DNA of 64,000 bases, taken from contig CATNEN010000001.1 in the NCBI GenBank assembly GCA_950097015.1, forward strand, positions 22,125,501 to 22,189,500, in the 5' to 3' direction. Below are positions 20,907 to 31,076 of the stretch, piece by piece. This stretch comes from Macrostomum hystrix. Its lineage: Eukaryota > Platyhelminthes > Macrostomidae. The notes beneath the pieces are model-generated. The model was not told the DNA's origin. It did no database searches and saw only the letters and a program-made list of their open reading frames with translations. Each line of letters opens with the position of its first letter. Within the stretch, counting starts at the first letter, position 1. Both the position numbers and the translations under genes were made by a program.

Positions 20907-23900
20907 ATGACGAGTGACAGCAACTCAGCAGAAGCGCCGCGGATCAGCGTATCGCCGCCGGATCAATTCCTGCCGCAGCCGGGCCGACCGGCGAGGCCGT
21001 GGAAAGAGTGGAAGGCCCTCTTTGAGAACTACTTACTTGCGGCCGGCTACGACACTTTGCCGGAAGCGAGGAGGCGCGCGCTGTTGCTGCACTGCCTTGG
21101 CGCGGAAGGGCAGCGAGTCTTTGCGGCTGTGGCAGCAACGAAGAGGCCGAGTCCGACAGAACTCGCGGCGACAGTCGCGATTCTGGACGAGCAGTTCGGA
21201 GCCAAAGTCAACGTGGTGGCGGAGCGCCACAAGTTTCGGCAGCGCAGTCAGCGTCCGGGTGAAAAGATTGCGGACTTCGTGGCGGCTCTGTATGCTCTGG
21301 CTGGCTCATGTGAGTTCCGCGACATGATGGAAGAAATGATCCGCGACCAGATCGTGGAGAAGGTCAGCGACAGGCGAATTCGAGAGCGCTTGCTGATCGA
21401 GGACGGCCTGACGCTGCAGAAGGCAGTGACGCTGAGCCAGCAATGGGAGACCAGCATCGCTGAGGCCAGCGCGATAGAGACGGAAGGCGCAGCCGCGGCC
21501 GGAGCACAGCTGGAAGAAGAGGTGAAGAGAGTCCGACTACAACCAGACAGGAAGAACACAGGACAAGGGCAACCAGATCGAGAGTCATGCTCCAAGTGCG
21601 GAGGCGGGCACAACAGACGAGCCCGGTGTCCAGCTGAAGGCAAGAGTTGTCATGTCTGCGGGAAGGCGAACCATTTCGGCCGGATGTGCAGGTCGCAGGG
21701 CGCCAAGGTCGCCGAGGTCATGGACGAGAGCGGCCAAGCCGTGTACATGGTGCGCGGCGCCGCCAGTCCCGACATCCGCTGCCGGCTGAAGGTGCATGGC
21801 ATCTGGCTGAATCTGCTTGTAGACTCGGGAGCCAAGGTGTCCATCCTGTCAGAGAGGACCTTCAGGAAGCTCGGAAACCGGTCGCCACTCCAGCCGTCGA
21901 CCAAGAAACTCATCGCGTACAACGGCAAGGCAATCGATGTCGTCGGCGAGGCGGTGCTGTCCGTCAGCTATCGCGGCCAGCTGGTGCCATTTTTCTGCTT
22001 TACCGTGGTACGGCAAGGCTCCGACATCATGGGAACGGATCTGATGCAGCACCTCAGCTTCCAGGTGGTGGACAAGGACGGCGACCTCGTGCGCACAGTC
22101 GAAAAAACGGCAGAGCTACCGGTCTGGCTGGCCGAGCGCTTCAAGCCACTGACGCAGGGACTCGGGCGGATCCGAGGATTCGAGCACCGGCCCAGGCTGA
22201 ACCCCGCCGTGCCCCCGGTGGCGCAATCGCTTCGCCGCATCCCACTTAGCATCAAAGACAAAGTCCAGGCGGAGATTGACCAGCTGCTGGAGGATGACAT
22301 CATCGAGGAGATCCAGGCTTCAGAGTGGATTTCGAACCTGGTGATCGTCCCGAAGCCTGATGGCAAAATCAGGGTCTGCAATGACCTCAGGTGCCCAAAC
22401 AAGGCCATAGTTCCGGATAAGCAGCCGCTGCCGACATTCGAGGAGCTGACAACGGAGTTCAAGGGCTCAACCGTGTTCACTAAGCTGGATTTAAATTCTT
22501 CGTATCTGCAGTTGGAGCTAGCAGAAGATAGGCGGGACTTAACGGCCTTCATTACGGAGAAAGGGCTGTACCGGTACAAGCGCGTATGCTATGGCCTAAA
22601 CAGCGCCCCGGCGGCCTTCCAGAAAGTTCTCAGCAAGATTCTCCATGGCTGTTCCGGGACGCTGCACTACATCGACGACATAGTGGTGCACGCTGCCAAC
22701 GAGGCGGAGCACCTGCGGCGGCTCACGACAGTGCTGGACAAGCTACTCGCCCATGGCGTCACGCTCAACGCCTCAAAGTGCCAGTGGGCTGCAGAGACGG
22801 TGCAGTTCCTGGGCTACATCGTCTCCGCGAGAGGACTTCAGCCGATGCAGTCTAACGTTGAAGACATCGAGGCGGTGCCGGAGCCCCAGAACGCCGAGGC
22901 AGTGGCCTCATTTCTGGGAATGGTTAAATTCTATTCCAACTTTCTGCACAACTTGTCCGACATCGCCGAGCCGCTGCTGCTGCTACTTCGCAAAGAGCAG
23001 CCCTGGAACTGGACAACAGATTGCCAAAAGGCCTTTTGGAGGCTCAAGAAGATGGTGGTGTCCCCAACATGCTTGCGATTCTTCAGTCCCGACGACAAGA
23101 TCATCGTGGCCTGCGACAGCTCCGCGCACGCTCTGGGGGCCGTGCTGATGCAAGACGACAGCGCCGGGGTTCGAAGACCAGTCGCTTTCGCGTCAAGGAC
23201 CCTGTCAGCGACCGAGCGCAAGTACTCCGCATCAGAGAGAGAGGCTCTCGCGTGCATCTTCGCGTGCGAGAGATGGCACTATTTCCTGTTCGACCGGAGA
23301 TTCGAGCTGCACACGGACCACCAGGCTCTGACGACGCTGCTGACGGCTCAAGGCAGCGGCCACCGGCCTCTGCGGCTTCATTGATGGGCCGACCGCCTGC
23401 TCGCGTACGACTTCCAAGTCTGCCACGTTCCTGGCAAGAAGAACATCGTGCCAGATTTTTTGTCGCGCCACGGCGCTCTCGGAGCAAAATGTCCAAGGCA
23501 AAGCGAAGAGGACTCGACCGAGCTCAAAGTGAATGCCGTACTGCTGTCGGGCGCGCTGGAGATTGTCAGTCCAAGCGAACTGGCTGAGGCATCCCTGCAG
23601 GACCCGGTGATCAATGATGCGGTCACAATGACGCTCCAGGGGTGGCCTAACTCCATCAAGCAGCTGAAGCCGGAGCTGCAGCCGTTCTGGAGGATGCGGA
23701 CGCAACTGGCGCTCTGGAATGACGGCAAGTGCCTGGCCAACGGCACCCGAGCAGTAATCCCCGCATCCCTGAGGGAGAAGACGCTGCAGCTGGCGCATTT
23801 CGGGCACCTCGGCGTGAGCAAAATGAAGCAGCATTGCCGGGACGCAGTCTGGTGGCCGCAAATCGATCAGCATATCGAGGAATTTGTGCGACATTGCGAG

Positions 23901-24902
23901 GCCTGCCTGCTTAGCGAGAAGAACTTTAAGCCACCCAAGACGGTCCTGACCCCTACGAAGTGGCCGACGCGTCCATGGGAGGAACTCCAGCTCGACATCT
24001 TCGGGGAGCTGCACTCTGCACCGAACTCCTGTCGCTTCATCCTGGTGCTGTACGATTTGCATTCAAAGTGGCCGGAGGCTGCCTGCATGTCGACTGTCAC
24101 AAGCGCGGATGTCATCGACGCCCTGACAACGTGGTTTAGCCGCTGGGGCCTGCCGAAGAGCATTAAAACAGACGGAGGTCCGCAGTTCGTGTCCGGCGAT
24201 TTCGAGGATTTTCTTCAGCGCTGCGGCATCCGGCACCGGCAGTCACCGCACTACCACCCCCAGGGCAACGCGGCCGTAGAGCGCTTCAACCGTTTTCTCA
24301 AGGACGGCCTAAAGACGCACCTAGAGGAGGGCTACGACTTCAAGGACGCGGTGAAGACGCTGCTGTGGTCGTACAGGGCCACCCCACATGCACTGACTGG
24401 AGTGTCACCGGCGGAGCTTATGACAGGCCGGAAGATCAGCACCCCGTTGACAGCTCTGCAGCCAAGGACAACAGCGCGGCACAGACTGGCGGCCAGCATC
24501 AAGCGGAGGCAGCAGCGCGTTTTCGATCAGCTCAACACGACCCGGAGGCCGCCGCCCACGTTCATAGTCGGCGACTGGGTGCGCGTGAAGCGGCCGTTCG
24601 CCCGCGGCAAGCTGAGCAGCCGCCTGTCCGAGCCACGGCAGATCTCCCGGATTGCGAGCGCGACCACCGTCATCCTCAGCGATGGCTCCCGCTGGCACGT
24701 CGACAACTGCGTCCGGGTACCGCGGCCAGCCGGAGCGCTGCCGCACTGGCCAGCGCCGGCTCCCAGCGCAGCCGGGACAGCCGCGGAGGCGGCGACGGCG
24801 GCAGACCCAGCGAGACAGCAGCAGCCAGCCCAGACAGCGATCCGAGTGAGCTCAAGGCCGCGAGCGCCGCCGCAATGGTACGGTGAAATCGTGACTCACT
24901 GA
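20907..24902 (+). pseudogene. Gypsy Gag-Pol coding region with one internal stop
   Basis: Reading from 20907: a Gag-like region, then two zinc knuckles (CSKCGGGHNRRARCP and CHVCGKANHFGRMC), a retropepsin site LLVDSGAKVSIL, and RT with YIDDIVVH. RNase H (VACDSSAHALGAVL) and an integrase HHCC finger (HFGHLGVSK, HCEACL) follow, then the DDE core (LDIFGEL, TDGGPQF) and a basic C-terminal segment. All domains share one frame, with no separate Gag stop. A TGA at 23382-23384, just after the RNase H GHRPLRLH segment, is the only interruption; the frame resumes at once (WADRLLAYDF). With near-identical LTRs this is best read as a recent point mutation, though read-through or a sequencing error is possible. 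Confidence 0.9.
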
Positions 24903-25073
24903 CTCGTTTATTAGTGACGGTTATTCAGCTGTTATTAGCGATCAGCTGTTTCGATTTAATTCTCTTTGAAGTACCTGTGGCATAAAAATATCATTTTACT
25001 CCTTCGATGCTTGGTAATGCACTTTTATTTCCTGCTCAATATTTGCATAATTATTTTCGTTGCTCTATCCTTT

Positions 25074-25088
25074 GAAAGGGAAGGTGAA
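25074..25088 (+). promoter_or_regulatory. Putative polypurine tract
   Basis: The run gaaagggaaggtgaa sits directly before the 3' LTR, where plus-strand DNA synthesis is primed in LTR elements. One T interrupts it. Confidence 0.6.
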
Positions 25089-25243
25089 TGTTGTGCAGTT
25101 GATTAATGCACGTACATAGTTCGTACATGTACACCTCTGATATCGATTGGCGCAGAATATATATAGTCCAAATACTGAGAGCCAACTTGGCGTGAAAGTT
25201 TCGGATACTAACTTGGCTGACTCGCTACTATTCATTTACAACA
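25089..25243 (+). repeat. 3' LTR
   Basis: 155 bp, identical to the 5' LTR except at one position near 25226. Followed by target duplication gaatt. Confidence 0.95.
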
Positions 25244-25515
25244 GAATTCAGTTACAGCATAAAATTCCCCTGAATCTCAAATGCTTTCCCAGATTGACAA
25301 GTTCCCATTTGAGTGATCTCCAATCAATTTATTAGTTAGCTCGAGTTGCTAAACTAGAAATGCAAAAGCGACTGCACCGAAATGAAATCCCATTGGGCCA
25401 TGCAAAAAACAGCGGCTTCAGCTGACTGGCTCTGATTGGCTGGGCTGAGACCAATGCTCAGGCCACCCCAGCTGCATTGCTGCGAATCGGGCACAGCAGC
25501 GAACTGATCACTCAC

Positions 25516-26255
25516 CGCTCAATGTCGCTGGCCAGCTCTGAGTGGCCGCCCTGCCTCGCCAGGTCGAGCGCGGTTCGACCTTCGCTGTCCTGCAGGCCGA
25601 GCAGCTGATCCCTCTTCGAGTTGCCATGCACCTCATACTCATTATACCTCCTCTGCCTCAGCAGATGCAGCAGGTGTTTCGCGGTTCGACAGCTGCCGGC
25701 CCGAGCTGCTTCCATCAGCGGTGTCGCGCCTCGCTCGTTCTGCAGCCACTTCGCATCGAACGGCAGCAGCGCCAGCAGCCGCAGGTGGTTTCGTCTGGCT
25801 GACACGTGCGCTGCCGTGTCGCCCGCCCCGTCACGCGCTCTCGGGTCCGCGTCCAACTCAAATAAGTACAATACGCACTTCTCAGTCTCCACGGGAGTCT
25901 CTGGAGCGTCGGCCACCAGCATGAGGACGGTCCATCCGCTCTCATCGGTGCTTGCCACCAGCTGTCGCGTGGCGAGCAGCCGCACCTGGCCGAAGTCACC
26001 ATGGATGACCAGCTCGGAGAGTCTCTGCACCTGAGAACAAATATAACCTGCATATCGGTTCATTTACTTTGACAGTCTTACTTTCATATTTAAATTTAAA
26101 TATCAGCGGACAAAAATGGAGTGATAAATTTAGAAATCAATACTGGGCTTCCTGTGAGTCGTAGTCGTTGGTTGCAACTCGAACAAAGAAATAAATCACT
26201 CACCGATTTTCGAAACTCCTTGGCAGCTGAGGTACCTTCCGCCCCATAAACAGGC
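25516..26255 (-). CDS. Ankyrin-repeat exons 6-7 of the predicted ankyrin-kinase gene
   Basis: Exon 6 is complement 26204-26255 (52 nt, phase 2 to 0; acceptor catttcag, donor gtgagt). Exon 7 is 25516-26030 (515 nt, phase 0 to 2; acceptor gttctcag, donor gtgagt). Exon 7 shows ankyrin-type repeats: GWTVLMLVADAP, GAGDTAAHVSARRNHLRLLALL, RGATPLMEAARAGSCRTAKHLL and EGRTALDLARQGGHSELASDI. Entry phase fits the donor-like end of the exon at 37286, and the exit phase fits exon 8 at 19743. The Gypsy element lies in the intron that follows. Alone it could be read as a small ankyrin gene, but it has no convincing start codon of its own. Confidence 0.7.
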
Positions 26256-26722
26256 CTGAAATGGGCAACAATGGGATTTCATCAAATGTACTGTTCGTAT
26301 AAGCATGGAGTCAGCATCTTTCGCTGATCATTCTCAAAGAGATTATCATGCTGCAGAAGCAGATTTAAGAAGCCTCAATTGTTGGGGCCCAGTTCTTGAA
26401 TGGCGGGCAATAGTCCTCCGAACTCGAAGATTCATAAAAAATTAGCTGAATAACGAAATATGCATTTGTACTAAGAAAATGTGTGTAGGCACATATTGGC
26501 ACATATATGCGAGGGCCTAGACCCGCCACTGTCTGTCTGATATCCGAATTATTTCAAAGTTGCAGCACTACAGAAGAACAGAAACGAAACGGAATCCACA
26601 ATAGACAAACAATGCAGGTTTTGAGTCCCAGGTACATCATACACGCACCATAAACTCTATACTGTATTTTCTTGCACCATTAAAATGCTTTTGCCTTCTG
26701 CTGTAGACTAAAAAGTTCTTTA
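26256..26722. other. Intron or intergenic, AT-rich; nothing recognised
   Basis: No repeat or conserved frame seen between the ankyrin exon and the non-LTR fragment. Confidence 0.4.
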
Positions 26723-26893
26723 CAATGGATGAAATCTCTCCAACGAAATTTTCCCTGACCACCTTGTAAGGATCCTAGTTGCACCGGAAAAGAAAATGTA
26801 CTTCATTTTCGACCCCGACTTTGCACTTCGGGCAAATTCTCATAAGTTTTCAGTTTCCATAAGGGATTTTCGGGTGAACAGAACGCTGAGTTT
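26723..26893 (-). mobile_element. Fragment of non-LTR family C (ORF2 C-terminus)
   Basis: Matches the unit-internal element at 40023-40175 in the same orientation, with roughly 7 percent differences and an indel. The frame encodes the C-terminal HPKIPYGN...CPKCKVGIEN-type segment. It is cut off where the 97/98-bp monomers of element A begin, so A inserted next to or into it. Confidence 0.75.
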
Positions 26894-27420
26894 GACCTTA
26901 ACAGGGTATGCGGCCAGTCCGCAGCGTTCGTGCACCTGTGCGTGATCAGGTACCTCTGGCTACGGCTCTGAGGGACAGGTGTCACCCTTTGACCTTAACA
27001 GGGTATGCGGCCAGTCCGCAGCTTTCGTGCACCTGTGCGTGATCAGGTACCTCTAGGCTACGGCTCTGAGGGTAAGGTGTCACCCTTTGACCTTAACAGG
27101 GTATGCGGCCAGTCCGCAGCTTTCGTGCACCTGTGCGTGATCAGGTACCTCTGGCTACGGCTCTGAGGGACAGGTGTCACCCTTTGACCTTAACAGGGTA
27201 TGCGGCCAGTCCGCAGCTTTCGTGCACCTGTGCGTGATCAGGTACCTCTAGGCTACGGCTCTGAGGGTAAGGTGTCACCCTTTGACCTTAACAGGGTATG
27301 CGGCCAGTCCGCAGCTTTCGTGCACCTGTGCGTGATCAGGTACCTCTGGCTACGGCTCTGAGGGACAGGTGTCACCCTTCGACCTCAACAGGGTACGCAG
27401 CCAGTCTGCGGGCCTGGCAC
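26891..27420 (+). promoter_or_regulatory. 5' monomer array of non-LTR element A
   Basis: Repeats start at 26891, 26988, 27086, 27183, 27281 and 27378, so spacings alternate 97 and 98. Two monomer types alternate (ctctggc...agggacagg and ctctaggc...agggtaagg), giving a 195-bp higher-order unit; the last copy is diverged. The array sits just before ORF1, where tandem promoter monomers occur in some other non-LTR elements (for example mouse L1). A promoter role is inferred from position only. Confidence 0.7.
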
Positions 27421-27544
27421 TGCTCTAGATGTCCTCTTATGCCTAAGGTCTCACCGCGCTGAGGGGCTGAAAGGTCCGGGGAGTCTATCCGGCCATTAGC
27501 GGTTTTTATTTTTATTTTTTCTTTCCCTTTCTTTCCAGCGACCT

Positions 27545-28810
27545 ATGGAGTCCCACTATAGCTACAGCACGTCCCAGGACCCTGCTGAAACGCTGACCCC
27601 GGCCGGCGACGCAGATCCTCAGGACCAGCGCCAGGGCGACACCGGTTCCACCGGCGCCCAAAATCCATCCTGCTCCTCCGCCACTCAGGAAAACACCAGA
27701 GCGGCTGGATCAAAGAGCAAACGCTCCCCTGCCACGCAAGCCCGCAGCTTCGCCCGCCTCCAGGAATTCCGGCGGCGAAAACAGGAAGTACGGTTGGCTG
27801 CGAAATCCGCGCCAACCACCGCCTCCGAGGAGGGGGCCGGCAACTCTGCGAACATCGCGGAGGAACCGGCACCCAACAAGGAGGCGGACTCCTCGCGCCG
27901 TCCGAGAAACCCGGAAGCGCGGAAAAGTGCCGCCCAGGCCTCTGGGGAGTCCGGTTCCTCTCGCGGCGGAACCTCTCACAGTCATCCGGAAACTCCGACG
28001 ACTGCTGGGGGGCCCGTTGCGGGAGGCGCCGGCCAAACCACAAAGCCAAAGCGCACTTACGCTGCTATGGCAAAGAGGCAGCCGGCCTTGGTTATCCGAG
28101 GCCAGGAGACGCCCCTCTCAACAGCGCAACTCGACCAGATCTGGCGCAGATTGGACTCCCATCTGGTCAAACTGGCACTGAGCGGCACTGTGCTGCACGT
28201 CCTGAAGACCGACATCCAGGACCAAGCCCTCATTGTCCAGCCTGCCGACAACCAGTCCGGACAGCAACTCCTCAAGATGCTGAAATCCTTCGACTGGGGC
28301 ACGGAAATGGGCAACCTGTTTATCTACAGGGAGGACGAGCGCCCCCAGACACACCGTCATCGTGTTTGGATCCCAGTTCGCAGCGCCATCACCAACGCCG
28401 GAAAACTGCGCCGCCTGCTGTTGGCAATCCACCCGGATCTGCCAGCAAACGGTGTCGTGGTTCATGAAACCATCACCAGACCTGGTGGAGACGGTTTCAC
28501 GGCCATCCTAGGACTGTCGGACAGCTGGATGCTCCGCTGCCCAGACATGTCCTACATCAGTGCAGGCCTCACTCGAATGCAGATCTTCAGCTTCGAGTCC
28601 GACGCCACTCGCCCGCCGCCCCCGGAAAAGCGGAAACGGACGAACCAGAGCTCTGCCGGGCCCCTGCGCCCTGGAACACAGACTCCTGATCGTGTCACGA
28701 CCACTCCGTGGATGCGGGCCCTATCAGGGGCAAAGCCGCGCGAGCTGCAACGACAGGCGGACGTGGTAAGGGCCGGAAACCCGCCCGCAACACCATCCGC
28801 ACTGGCCTGA
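27545..28810 (+). pseudogene. Element A ORF1 protein
   Basis: 421 codons from ATG 27545. The N-terminal half is rich in Ser, Pro, Gln and charged residues and probably disordered. A more ordered part (about residues 180-360) includes IWRRLDSHLVKLALSGTVLH and WMLRCPDMSYISAGL. I do not recognise a CCHC knuckle or RRM. Near 28740-28770 the homologous reading appears to slip: a second frame (28708-29034) carries on with a basic, then acidic, tail. ORF1 proteins of this group bind element RNA. Confidence 0.7.
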
Positions 28811-29059
28811 CTCAGCGCGCCAGACAGCTGTCGGACCCCAACAGTGGACGCCACCGCAGCACCACCCGGCCCAATGTCTCATCGGAACCCCCGGCGGAAA
28901 ACCGGGCTGAGGATATGGACGCCGCTGTTGCGGCAGCCCCGGCCTCAGCTCTGGATCCGATTCAGGAGGAACCGATGGAGCTCGGGCAAAACACCGGCGA
29001 GGACGAGGAATCTCTCCTGAACAACTCGCCGTAGGCCAGCAGGTAGCCGCACGGACCGC

Positions 29060-31021
29060 CCTTCCTGGGGTGAGCTTCCTGCAGCTGAACCTGCACCACT
29101 GCATCGCGGCCTCGACCAACCTGGCGCGTGTGGTGGACTGTGCTTTTCCTCGACATTGATGGTGCCTTCGACAATGTGCTTTTCGGAGCCTTCAGGCGAG
29201 CCCTGGAACGCCGGGCTACGCACGAGCACCTCACCCGCTGGATCATGTATATGATCTCTCACCGAACTGCCACCTCGCACCTGCTTGGCCACTCCCGTTC
29301 TGTGAATGTCCAGAAGGGAGGCCCGCAGGGTGGCGTTCTCAGTCCGATCCTTTGGAACCTTGTCATGGACGAGCTGCTCTGCAGCCCTGACCCGGACCCG
29401 GTCCAAAAAATCGGCTATGCTGACGACGTCACCGCCACCGTGGGCGGACCGTCTTCCCCGGTCCTTAGAGACCTTTTGCAAGCTTTCATCCACCGTGCCG
29501 AGCGCTGGGCCCATAGCTGCGGCCTCAAACTCTCTGAGTCCAAGACCGTCGCAATTATGTTCACCAGCAAACAAAACTGGAGGATTGAACCTCTCCTTCT
29601 CTATGACAAACCCATCGCCATGGAGAAGCAAACCAGATGCTTAGGTGTCATCCTCGACCACAGGTTGAGCTGGACACCTCACGTCAAATTCAAAACCCGC
29701 AAAGCTCTTGCGACGCTCGCGCAGATCCGCAGAGCCTTCGGCGCCACCTGGGGCCTCACCCCCCGCCGTCTCTGGTGGATTTACACTACCATTGTAAGAC
29801 CGGCCATCTCTTTTGCCGGCTTCATCTGGAATAGTGCCCTGGAGACCAAAGGGGTCCTGGAGGCCCTAAACAAGGTGCAGGGCCGTGCTTGTCGAGCCAT
29901 CATGAGTGCGGCACCCTCCACTCCCTTCGCTGGCATGAATGCCTTCCTGGACCTTCCCCCTTTAGATCTTTTTATCAAGGGGGAAGCGATGAAGACGGCT
30001 CGTCGTCTTCTGGACGCGGGCATCTCCATCCGGAAGCAACTTGCCTTCAGCAAGCGGAACCTCCAGCCCCATGGCGACCTCAGCCTACGGGACCTGGACG
30101 CAGCAGGTCTCAAAATTCTCTCAGACGGAATCCCGTCGACGCTGTGCCCACCGCTCAAATTCAAATCCAGCATTCCGCCTCGCCAGGAAGTACGTGACCA
30201 CGGCCAACCCCGTGAAATTCACTGCTTCACCGACGGATCGCAAATCAACTCGGTCTCTGGTTTCGGCTACTGCATTATGTCCGGAGGGAAACTGTGGCGA
30301 CCTTCTCCCAGCACACCGGCATAAACTCTACCGTTTTCCAGAACGAAGTTCTCGCCATCAGCTCCTGCGCCCTGGAGCTGATCAACCAAAACGTCCACGG
30401 AGCAGAAATCTTCCTCCACTCGGACAGCCAGGCGACGATCCATGCCCTTGGACGCACGCACACCTGCTCGCGCACAGTCCTCGACTGCGTCGCGCAACTC
30501 AACCGCTTAGGGACCCACAACAAGGTGTCCCAAAGGTGGATTCCAGGGCACTCTGGCCGCCCTGGTAACGAATTGGCCGACAGCCTCGCCAAGGCCGGTT
30601 CGACGGGTTCGCTTTTTGGCCCCGTGCCTGCGGTCTCCACCCCTACCGCCGTCGTCAACACTCGGATTAACCAGTGGGTGACCTCAAAGCACAAGGACAA
30701 ATGGATCAATACCGCCGATTGTCGGCAGTCTCGCGCTGCTGTCCCTTGTCCCTCCACTGCCCTTCGCAAAGCCTTGCTTGGACTGAACCGCAAGGACATC
30801 AGGGCAGTTACCATGGCCCTCTCTGGCCATGGCTGTTTCGCCAGGCACCGCTTCCTGCAAGGCAAAATCCGCAGTGAGGAATGCCCCTTCTGCCTCTCCT
30901 ATTTTGAGGATGCAGAGCATTTTATTTGCGACTGCCCCGCCTTCACTCAGGACAGGCTCACCTATCTCGGCCCAAACCCGGATCTACCCGACGTTTTCAG
31001 GCCTGAGAACATCTGCCAGCT
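29060..31021 (+). pseudogene. Element A ORF2: reverse transcriptase and RNase H, endonuclease deleted
   Basis: The frame begins with an endonuclease-type opening (VSFLQLNLHHC, about 29070-29100). It then jumps within 40 bp to RT motif A (TVLFLDIDGAFDNV), so the endonuclease and RT N-terminus are gone. RT follows with GGPQGGVLSPILWN and GYADDVTATV. RNase H starts at FTDGSQIN; a frameshift at about 30290-30320 moves it to another frame ([27 protein letters not shown]). The Cys-His motif [18 protein letters not shown] follows. The frame breaks at 31021 where element B begins. Confidence 0.85.
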
Positions 31022-31076
31022 TCTTCTTCTTCTTCTTCTTCGGGTGTGCGCGGGCCAGGGCCCATGACACCGGGCA

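Larger units (their letters stand above)
20621..25243 (+). mobile_element. Gypsy (Metaviridae-type) LTR retrotransposon, 4.6 kb, young insertion
   Basis: The element has two 155-bp LTRs starting TGTTG and ending CAACA, and is flanked by the 5-bp duplication gaatt (20616-20620 and 25244-25248). The LTRs differ at one visible base (ctcgcgacta against ctcgctacta). One long coding region (20907-24902) has the order Gag, protease, RT, RNase H, integrase, which defines the Gypsy superfamily. It lies antisense within the predicted intron between ankyrin exons at 25.5 and 19.7 kb. Confidence 0.95.

Noticed and set aside
23382-23384. Gypsy TGA as a programmed Gag-Pol read-through signal
   Set aside because: It lies after RNase H, within Pol, not at a Gag/Pol border, so a point mutation is simpler.
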